Positions 6,201-11,448 of a stretch of DNA of 11,448 bases are shown in pieces. Under the pieces are notes generated by a model. That model was not told where the DNA came from and ran no database searches. It worked only from the letters and a program-made list of their open reading frames with translations. Origin of the DNA: an uncultured Collinsella sp. (GTDB taxonomy: Bacteria; Actinomycetota; Coriobacteriia; Coriobacteriales; Coriobacteriaceae). Within the stretch, counting starts at the first letter, position 1. Each line of letters begins with the position of its first letter. Where the stretch lies: positions 1-11,448 of the forward strand of contig CAUDZT010000069.1 of the NCBI GenBank assembly GCA_958453935.1. Reading direction: 5' to 3'. A program made the translations under genes and the position numbers.

Positions 6201-8288
6201 ATGGCCGATCTTACTGACCGCTTCGGGACCATGGTGTTCTCTGAGGAAGTCATGAAGGACTACCTCCCCAAGGACATTTGGAAGCGCCTTGCCGCAACCC
6301 TCGAGGAGGGTGAGCCGCTCGACCTGGATGTGGCCAACGCCGTCGCTCACGCCATGAAGGTTTGGGCCATCTCCAAGGGTGCTACGCACTACGCGCACTG
6401 GTTCCAGCCGCTTTCGGGCATTACTTCCGAGAAGCACGACAGCTTCCTCGAGCCCAACCACGACGGCACCGCCATTACCAAGTTTACGGGCAAGAACCTC
6501 ATTCAGGGCGAGCCGGACGCCTCCAGCTTCCCCAACGGCGGCCTGCGCGCCACCTTCGAGGCCCGTGGCTACACCGCTTGGGATCCCACCAGCCCCGCCT
6601 TTATCAAGGACGATGTCCTGTGCATCCCCACGGCTTTCTGCTCCTACACGGGCGAGGCCCTGGACAAGAAGACCCCGCTGCTGCGTTCCATGACTGCGCT
6701 CTCGCGTGAGTCCAAGCGCGTTTTGGCGCTGTTTGGCAAGACCCCCAAGAAGGTCGTTCCTTCCGTGGGCGATGAGCAGGAGTACTTCCTGATCAAGAAG
6801 GACGCTTACCGCAAGCGCAGGGACCTGGTCATCACCGGTCGCACCCTCTTTGGCGCTGCCCCCTGCAAGGGCCAGGAGCTCGAGGAGCACTACTTTGGCG
6901 CTATCCGCCCCACCGTCTCGGCCTATATGAAGGACCTGGACGATGAACTGTGGGCGCTTGGCATTCCTGCCAAGACCAAGCACAACGAGGTCGCTCCCTG
7001 CCAGCATGAGCTCGCTCCTGTCTATGGCGAGGTGAACGAGGCCATCGACCAGAACCTGGTCATGATGGAGAAGATGAAGCTCATCGCCTCCCGTCACGAC
7101 TTGGTCTGCCTGCTGCACGAGAAGCCCTTTGAGGGCATCAACGGTTCGGGCAAGCACAACAACTGGTCGCTTGGCACCGAGTCCGAGAACCTGCTCGACC
7201 CGGGCGACACCCCGCTCGACAACCTGCAGTTCATCGTCTTCCTCACCGCGGTGATCGAGGCCGTCGATAACTATCAGGAGCTCCTGCGTGCCTCCGTTGC
7301 CTCGGCCGGCAACGATCATCGTCTGGGCGCCAACGAGGCTCCTCCGGCGATTATGTCCATCTTCCTGGGCGACCAGCTTACCGAGGTCGTCGAGAAGATC
7401 ATCGATGGCAAGGCTTCCGTCCATGCCACGCGCGGCGTGCTCGACCTGGGCGCCGATACCCTGCCCAAGCTGATGCAGGACAACACCGACCGCAACCGCA
7501 CCTCCCCGTTTGCCTTCACCGGCAACAAGTTCGAGTTCCGTGCCTGCGGCTCCGAGCAGAACGTCTCCGACTCCAACCTGGTGCTCGATGCCGCCGTGGC
7601 CAAGTCGCTCAAGTCCTTCGCCGACGCACTCGAGGGTACGCCCGAGGATAAGTTCCAGGACGCCGCGCTCGAGTACTGCAAGAAGGTGCTGACCGATCAC
7701 CAGCGCATCCTGTTCTCCGGCGACGGTTACTCCGACGAGTGGCCCATCGAGGCCGAGAAGCGCGGCCTTGCCAACAACAAGACCACGGCCGACGCTCTTC
7801 CCGCCTTTGTTTCCGATAAGGCTATCGCGCTCTTTGAGGAGACGGGCGTTCTGACCCGCGCCGAGGCCCAGTGCCGCTATGACTGCAAGCTCGAGAAGTA
7901 CAACAAGCTCATGAACATCGAGGCCACCACGATGGTTCGCGAGGCGCGTCGTACCTATCGTCCGGTCATTACCGCCTATGCCACCAAGGTCGCTAAGGGC
8001 CTTGAGACTATTCGTGCCGCCGGTGCTGAGGCCGCCATGCAGTGCGAGCAGAACACGCTCAACAAGCTCTGCAACGGCATCACCGCCATCAACGACTCCA
8101 TCAAGGCGCTCGACGCCGTACATCAGAAGGCCGAGGCTCTCGATGGCCAGGAGCAGGCCAACGTGTACGCGCACGAGGTCGTTCCTGCTATGGATACGCT
8201 GCGCGCCGCCGTGGATGCCATGGAGGAGATCGTGGCAGCCGACTACTGGCCGGTTCCGACCTACGACGACATCCTGTTCTACGTGTAG
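6201..8288 (+). CDS. glnN: Glutamine synthetase type III (GSIII)
   Basis: A 695-residue ATP-dependent glutamate-ammonia ligase of the large type III class, well above the roughly 450 residues of GSI and matching GSIII length. Signatures in order: FGTMVFSEEVMKDYLP (8-23), the beta-grasp motif THYAHWFQPLSG (62-73) running into EKHDSF, GEPDASSFPNGGLRATFEAR (103-122), the GSIII-specific NDHRLGANEAPP (371-382) near the active site, and NRTSPFAFTGNKFEFR (432-447). The C-terminal roughly 200 residues form the helical region unique to GSIII. GSIII enzymes are dodecamers that lack the GSI adenylylation site. The ATG is fixed by its Shine-Dalgarno and by family N-termini. The gene is monocistronic, divergent from metF and closed by a strong terminator. 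Codon choice is very regular, as in highly expressed genes. It is often annotated glnA; glnN is the type III symbol. It should be the ammonium-assimilating enzyme here. Confidence 0.97.
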   Translation: MADLTDRFGTMVFSEEVMKDYLPKDIWKRLAATLEEGEPLDLDVANAVAHAMKVWAISKGATHYAHWFQPLSGITSEKHDSFLEPNHDGTAITKFTGKNLIQGEPDASSFPNGGLRATFEARGYTAWDPTSPAFIKDDVLCIPTAFCSYTGEALDKKTPLLRSMTALSRESKRVLALFGKTPKKVVPSVGDEQEYFLIKKDAYRKRRDLVITGRTLFGAAPCKGQELEEHYFGAIRPTVSAYMKDLDDELWALGIPAKTKHNEVAPCQHELAPVYGEVNEAIDQNLVMMEKMKLIASRHDLVCLLHEKPFEGINGSGKHNNWSLGTESENLLDPGDTPLDNLQFIVFLTAVIEAVDNYQELLRASVASAGNDHRLGANEAPPAIMSIFLGDQLTEVVEKIIDGKASVHATRGVLDLGADTLPKLMQDNTDRNRTSPFAFTGNKFEFRACGSEQNVSDSNLVLDAAVAKSLKSFADALEGTPEDKFQDAALEYCKKVLTDHQRILFSGDGYSDEWPIEAEKRGLANNKTTADALPAFVSDKAIALFEETGVLTRAEAQCRYDCKLEKYNKLMNIEATTMVREARRTYRPVITAYATKVAKGLETIRAAGAEAAMQCEQNTLNKLCNGITAINDSIKALDAVHQKAEALDGQEQANVYAHEVVPAMDTLRAAVDAMEEIVAADYWPVPTYDDILFYV

Positions 8289-8317
8289 GGCGTAACTGAC
8301 ATATCGTCACGGTATTG

Positions 8318-8357
8318 AGCCGGGGTCCGCATCGCGCGGGCCCCGGCTATTTGTTTG
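8318..8357 (+). terminator. Intrinsic terminator of glnN
   Basis: A 13-bp GC-rich stem has AGCCGGGG (8318-8325) pairing with CCCCGGCT (8341-8348), extended by a T-G pair and CCGC/GCGG, around a 5-nt ATCGC loop. It is followed by ATTTGTTTG. It begins 30 bp after the glnN stop codon and is the best intrinsic terminator in the window. Confidence 0.9.
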
Positions 8358-8386
8358 CGAAGGACGCTTTGGAGTCCGTTTTGCCG

Positions 8387-8436
8387 CCGATTTGCCGGGA
8401 TCCGCACCCTGTCGGGTTCGAATCCCGGCATATCGG
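8387..8436 (+). repeat. tRNA-like remnant / 15-bp inverted repeat
   Basis: CCGATTTGCCGGGAT (8387-8401) and 8422-8436 are inverted copies with one mismatch. The right half also reads as a tRNA T-arm: stem TCGGG/CCCGG around loop TTCGAAT (8412-8428). It is followed by a 7-nt acceptor-like strand CATATCG (8429-8435), which pairs with CGATTTG (8388-8394) except at one base. Only 17 nt separate the 5' acceptor strand from the T-arm, so the D and anticodon arms are missing and no CCA follows. It is not a functional tRNA. It could be a decayed tRNA end or an attachment-site remnant, or a chance hairpin. Confidence 0.4.
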
Positions 8437-8440
8437 TAGC

Positions 8441-8472
8441 AAAAAGCCCGCTACCGAATTGGTAACGGGCTT
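8441..8472 (-). terminator. Intrinsic terminator of the tRNA-Glu gene
   Basis: Read on the minus strand, AAGCCCG pairs with CGGGCTT, then a single mismatch and a 4-bp GGTA/TACC stem close a 5-nt loop. It is followed directly by a run of U (TTTTT at 8445-8441). It starts 12 nt after the encoded CCA of tRNA-Glu. The A/T-rich flank on the other side may give weaker activity on the plus strand. Confidence 0.85.
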
Positions 8473-8483
8473 CTCAGATTTTG

Positions 8484-8560
8484 TGGTGCCCCCAGCGGGA
8501 TTCGAACCCGCGATATCCACCTTGAAAGGGTGGCGTCCTTGGCCGCTAGACGATGGGGAC
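8484..8560 (-). tRNA. tRNA-Glu (anticodon UUC), CCA encoded
   Basis: A complete cloverleaf of 77 nt including the CCA. The acceptor stem is GTCCCCA/TGGGGGC with discriminator A. The D-arm contains the CTAGCGGCC region. The anticodon arm is CCACC-CTTTCAA-GGTGG, with TTC at the anticodon. The T-arm is CGGG-TTCGAAT-CCCG, followed by an encoded CCA at the 3' end (8486-8484). It decodes GAA and GAG glutamate codons and in many bacteria also feeds tetrapyrrole synthesis. It is a single-gene unit with its own promoter and terminator, convergent with glnN. Confidence 0.96.
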
Positions 8561-8570
8561 AGCGGGGAAG

Positions 8571-8579
8571 AGTATAGCA
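8571..8579 (-). promoter_or_regulatory. Extended -10 promoter of tRNA-Glu
   Basis: The minus strand reads TGC-TATACT, an extended -10 element (TGn plus a 5/6 match to TATAAT), ending 10 bp before the mature tRNA 5' end. No good -35 hexamer lies 16-18 bp further upstream, which fits dependence on the extended element. An A-run lies in the spacer. Confidence 0.65.
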
Positions 8580-8616
8580 GACTTTTTTGCCGGCGCGTAT
8601 ATCGTTGGCAAACTGG

Positions 8617-8654
8617 AAAACCACCACAAAGGTGCCTGTCCCCTTTGTGGTGGT
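8617..8654 (-). terminator. REP-like hairpin acting as probable terminator of murT-gatD
   Basis: A perfect 13-bp stem, ACCACCACAAAGG (8620-8632) with 8642-8654, closes a 9-nt loop TGCCTGTCC. It begins 6 nt after the stop codon of the MurT-GatD gene and on the minus strand is followed by TTT then CC, a short U-tract. The core GGTGCCTGTCCCC is of the kind I associate with short dispersed palindromic (REP-type) repeats in several bacteria. That link is from memory, and no second copy is present in this window. Confidence 0.6.
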
Positions 8655-8660
8655 GAGGTG

Positions 8661-10838
8661 CTAGGAGAGGAGCTTCATGGCGGCGTCGTGGGCGGCGTGC
8701 TCGTAGGTGTCGTCGAGGGGTTTGAGCGGCAGCAGGGCGGCGGCCTGTGTGTCGCCACGGCGCTCGAGGGCGTGCGCGATGAGCCAGTCGGCGAGTTCGG
8801 GGTTCTTGGGCAGCGCCGGGCCATGCAGGTACGTGCCGATGACACCCTTGTAGATGAGACCCTCAAAGCCATCGTCGCCGTTGTTGCCGGTGCCCGTGAC
8901 GACGGACGTTCCGAGCGGCGTGGCATCGGCGTCCAAAAGCGTGCGGCCACCGTGGTTCTCGAATCCCACAAAGGGCTCGGGTGCCAGGTCGGTCTTGACG
9001 GCGACGTTGCCGATCAGGCGGTCGGAGCCGCGTACGGTCTCGGCGGCAATGACGCCCAGGCCCTCGATGCGATTTTCGCCCATATAGTACGAACGGCCGA
9101 GCAGCTGATAGCTGCCGCAGATGGCGAGCAGCGAACCGCCGTCCTCAACATAGGCTGCGACCTTGTCTTTTTGGGCGAGCAGCTCGTGTGCCACGGCTAG
9201 CTGGTCGCGATCGGATCCGCCGCCCATCATGACGATATCGGCATCATGCAGATCGAGCACCTCGCCCATGCGGACCTCATCCACGCGAACGGGGATGCCG
9301 CGCCAGGCGCAGCGGCGCTCGAGGGCGATGACGTTGCCGCCGTCGCCATAGAGGTTGAGGGCATCGGGATACAGGTAGACGATGCGCAGCGGGCGCGAGA
9401 GCTCGACTGGCGCGATATCGGTGGGGACAGCGCTACCATCGGCGCGCGTTACGGCGTGGGAGGCGACCGAACTTGCATCGGTGCCTTTGAGCCCGTCGAG
9501 TTCTTTGACCAGCGGCGGGAAGGCCGTGTAGTTGGCGACGGCGTAGAAGGTGTCATCGGCGGCCTCGTCTGCCATGGCGCCAATTGCCTGCGCGACGTCC
9601 GAGATAATGGCGGCGTCGATGCCGGCGTACTTGAGGCGCACCTGCATATCGTGTGCACGCGTGCCGCCGGCAAAGGCGACAAGCCCCGAGGTATCGGCGA
9701 TGCGCTCGAAGTCGACGTCGTAGATCCACGAGACATCGTGGCCGTCGGCGTCGTTGTCATTGAGGAAGAAAGCGCAGAGTCTGCCGTCTGCCGTCTTGAT
9801 GGACTGGATTTGTCGATCGAAGCCTACGGGATTCTTGGCCAGGTTGGCCTCGACGGTGCGGCCGGCGATATCCCAGCGCCCCATACGACCGCCGGCAGGC
9901 ACATAGGCATCGAGCGTAGGCTGTAGAAGCGCCGTGTTCACGCCCAACTCGTGTGTGGCAAAGAAGGCGGCGGCAACGTTATAGACCATGTACAGACCGT
10001 TGTAGCGCGTGGCGATGTGCGTTGCGGGTGCGTCGGTATCGGGTCCAAAGACAAGGTCAAAGCCGTAGCCGTCGCAGCCGAGTTCCACGCCCGTCACGCG
10101 ACGGACAAGCGCAGGGCGGGCCCAGCCGCACGAGGGGCAATGGTAGGCGCCGAGTTGACCATACTGTACGTAGTCGTACTCCAACGGGGCGTTGCACTGC
10201 GAGCAAAAGCGCGAGTCGCTAATGCGGTCGGACTCGGTGCCCGTGGCGCCGTCGATGCCAAAGGCAATACTCGCGTTGGGAACGCGCGCGGCAATCGAGG
10301 CGCACAGCGGGTCGTCGGCGTTGTAGATGAGCGTCGTTGCCGGCGAAAGCTCCAACGCGTGGGCGATGACCTCCTGGGTGTGATCGATCTCGCCATAGCG
10401 ATCTAGCTGGTCACGGAACAGGTTGAGCAGCACGAAGTACGTCGGCTTGAGCTTGGGCAGGACGCGCACAGTGTAGAGCTCATCGCATTCAAAAACGCCT
10501 ACGCGCTTGCCACTGCTGGTGTGCTTAAGGCCGCCGCGGGCCTCGAGCAGAGCACCCACCACACCAGGCTCCATATTGTTGCCGGCACGGTTGCACACCA
10601 CGGTAGCACCGCTGGCAGCAACGGCGTCGGCGATGAGGTTGGAGGTGGTGGTCTTGCCGTTGGTGCCGGTGATCACCACGCTGCGGTCGACCAGGCTCGC
10701 GAGGTCGCTTAGCAGCTCGGGGTCGATCTTCATGGCGATGCGGCCGGGGAGTACGCCGCCCTGGCGCTTAAGGACGGAGCGCAGCCCCCAGCGGGCGATA
10801 TCGCTCGAGGCACAGGCGAGAGATGAGCGGAAGTTCAT
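8661..10838 (-). CDS. MurT-GatD fusion: lipid II isoglutaminyl synthase
   Basis: A 725-residue single chain joining the two subunits that amidate the D-glutamate of lipid II to D-isoglutamine using glutamine and ATP, at the inner face of the membrane. Residues 1-45 resemble the MurT N-terminus (LPGRIAMKIDPELL). The Mur-ligase ATPase core has P-loop GTNGKTTT at 58-65 and the family's four-cysteine zinc ribbon (C212, C215, C234, C237). The DUF1727 region (about 325-445) holds NDNDADGHDVSWIYD (360-374), which contains the Asp expected to complete the GatD triad. A linker (about 446-482) leads to a CobQ-type class I amidotransferase (483-690) with nucleophile C574 in AICGSYQLLG and H672 in YLHGP. 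In Staphylococcus and Streptococcus these are two adjacent genes, murT and gatD; here they are in one frame with no stop. TTAGGAA lies 7 nt before the ATG. The gene follows the TPR-like gene by 45 bp. Confidence 0.95.
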   Translation of the reverse strand: MNFRSSLACASSDIARWGLRSVLKRQGGVLPGRIAMKIDPELLSDLASLVDRSVVITGTNGKTTTSNLIADAVAASGATVVCNRAGNNMEPGVVGALLEARGGLKHTSSGKRVGVFECDELYTVRVLPKLKPTYFVLLNLFRDQLDRYGEIDHTQEVIAHALELSPATTLIYNADDPLCASIAARVPNASIAFGIDGATGTESDRISDSRFCSQCNAPLEYDYVQYGQLGAYHCPSCGWARPALVRRVTGVELGCDGYGFDLVFGPDTDAPATHIATRYNGLYMVYNVAAAFFATHELGVNTALLQPTLDAYVPAGGRMGRWDIAGRTVEANLAKNPVGFDRQIQSIKTADGRLCAFFLNDNDADGHDVSWIYDVDFERIADTSGLVAFAGGTRAHDMQVRLKYAGIDAAIISDVAQAIGAMADEAADDTFYAVANYTAFPPLVKELDGLKGTDASSVASHAVTRADGSAVPTDIAPVELSRPLRIVYLYPDALNLYGDGGNVIALERRCAWRGIPVRVDEVRMGEVLDLHDADIVMMGGGSDRDQLAVAHELLAQKDKVAAYVEDGGSLLAICGSYQLLGRSYYMGENRIEGLGVIAAETVRGSDRLIGNVAVKTDLAPEPFVGFENHGGRTLLDADATPLGTSVVTGTGNNGDDGFEGLIYKGVIGTYLHGPALPKNPELADWLIAHALERRGDTQAAALLPLKPLDDTYEHAAHDAAMKLLS

Positions 10839-10845
10839 GAAGCCG

Positions 10846-10852
10846 TTCCTAA
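10846..10852 (-). promoter_or_regulatory. Ribosome binding site of murT-gatD
   Basis: TTAGGAA on the minus strand, 7 nt before the ATG at 10838. It lies in the 45-bp gap after the upstream gene. No terminator with a U-tract is seen in that gap, so co-transcription is likely. Confidence 0.6.
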
Positions 10853-10877
10853 CGTGAATGACATGGTCGTGGCGTTT

Positions 10878-10902
10878 GCGCCGTTAAAAGCCGTAACGGC
10901 GC
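10878..10902 (-). repeat. 8-bp inverted repeat over the stop codon of the TPR-like gene
   Basis: GCGCCGTT (10878-10885) pairs with AACGGCGC (10895-10902) around a 9-nt loop, and TTT/AAA flanks extend it if a 2-nt bulge is allowed. It covers the TAA stop of the upstream gene. No U-tract follows, so it looks more like an mRNA processing or attenuating structure than a terminator. Confidence 0.4.
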
Positions 10903-11448
10903 GCAAATTCCTGGGCAAGCTGCGATACATCTTCGCAGGCGTTGGCCCAGGGGGCAAAGTCGGGGGTGTCCGAGATGATGCCGTCGGCTTCCCAAACTGC
11001 CTGATGCGAAAGGTCCCAGGGGTCGTGCGGTTCGGGCCGGCAGGGAAGGTACGGTGTCTGATACATGGGGTTCAGCAAAAAGAACGCGCCGCCCTCGCAA
11101 CGGTTAGCGAACTCACGCAGCGCGCGCGTCGCCGGGCGCATCTTGTTTGTTTTGAACAGCAGAATCGTGCGGGCGAGCAGGTACCAAGGAGAGTTTTCGA
11201 GTGCGTCTGCCCCCATCTGTTCCTCGAGCTGGTGGGCTAGGGCAAAAAAGCCGTCCTGGTCTTCCAGGCGAGCGAGAGCGAGCAACACGGTGCCGGCAGC
11301 TCGGGTGGGATAGCCTTCTGCCTTAAGGACGCGGCGGGCGTAGTTGGCAGCAGCGCGGTAGCGGGCGCTTGCCATGCACAGCTGCGAGATGGCCTCGAGT
11401 GTGTGGAGCCACCCGATAAGGGCCGGCTCTCGCACGGTAAGGTCCGCG
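10884..11448 (-). CDS. Helical-repeat (TPR-like) protein, C-terminal part, cut by the window edge
   Basis: The frame is open to the right edge, so the start lies outside; at least 187 residues are visible. An in-frame GTG at 11435 is possible, but nothing marks it as the start. The first roughly 110 residues are alanine-rich amphipathic helices in pairs, for example MASARYRAAANYARRVLKAE, TRAAGTVLLALARLEDQDG and SPWYLLARTILLFKTNKMRP. They have the spacing and small/aromatic pattern of tetratricopeptide repeats. The tail (about 115-183) is aromatic and proline-rich (NPMYQTPYLPCRPEPHDPWD) and is not a repeat. No signal peptide or membrane segment is visible in this part. I do not recognise a specific family or function; TPR-type proteins usually scaffold other proteins. 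It lies directly upstream of, and in the same direction as, the MurT-GatD gene, 45 bp apart. Confidence 0.7.
   Translation of the reverse strand, partial: ADLTVREPALIGWLHTLEAISQLCMASARYRAAANYARRVLKAEGYPTRAAGTVLLALARLEDQDGFFALAHQLEEQMGADALENSPWYLLARTILLFKTNKMRPATRALREFANRCEGGAFFLLNPMYQTPYLPCRPEPHDPWDLSHQAVWEADGIISDTPDFAPWANACEDVSQLAQEFARRYGF

Noticed and set aside
6150..8174. A 674-codon minus-strand open frame inside glnN
   Set aside because: It is antisense to a full-length type III glutamine synthetase with intact signatures. The Leu/Gly/Val-rich composition reflects codon bias of the opposite strand.
8387..8440. A second functional tRNA next to tRNA-Glu
   Set aside because: Only a T-arm and an imperfect acceptor pair can be formed. 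There is no room for D and anticodon arms and no CCA, so it is listed as a remnant.
8378..8660. A CRISPR array or integron-like repeat cluster, given several hairpins in a short space
   Set aside because: The hairpins are unrelated in sequence and explained by two terminators, a tRNA, a tRNA-like remnant and a REP-like stem. No repeat-spacer periodicity is present.

Overview
The window looks like a chromosomal segment of a high-GC gut actinobacterium of the class Coriobacteriia, most likely Collinsella or a close relative. This is inferred from the strong G/C third-position bias, the type III glutamine synthetase, the stand-alone MetH reactivation protein and the general look of the proteins; no database search was possible.

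Left part (1-5777, all minus strand): transcription runs right to left through a methyl-cycle operon. It begins with metF (5,10-methylenetetrahydrofolate reductase, 4905-5777), which overlaps by 1 nt a MetH activation-domain protein (4117-4905). Nine bases later comes metH (1549-4107), a cobalamin-dependent methionine synthase that lacks its own activation domain. Together these three would make 5-methyl-THF, transfer the methyl group to homocysteine through cobalamin, and rescue oxidised cobalamin. A long hairpin (1486-1523) separates metH from a UPF0210/PFL-family protein of unknown function (76-1440).

Centre (5778-8357): a 423-bp divergent intergenic region, unusually dense in inverted repeats, separates the metF operon from glnN, a full-length type III glutamine synthetase on the plus strand (6201-8288). 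The gene ends in a strong intrinsic terminator. No known riboswitch was recognised in the intergenic region. It does hold overlapping hairpins and a four-fold 11-nt-periodic motif resembling a GlnR box.

Right part (8358-11448): a tRNA-like remnant, a tRNA-Glu(UUC) gene on the minus strand with its own extended -10 promoter and terminator, and a REP-like hairpin that probably terminates the next gene. Then comes a single-polypeptide MurT-GatD fusion (8661-10838, minus), which would be the lipid II isoglutaminyl synthase. The 3' end of a helical-repeat (TPR-like) protein gene runs off the right edge.

Most of the window is core metabolism. The items most worth a second look are the MurT-GatD fusion, the structured metF/glnN intergenic region, the split methionine synthase, the tRNA-like remnant and the REP-like hairpin. 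I found no CRISPR array, transposase, prophage gene or defence system.
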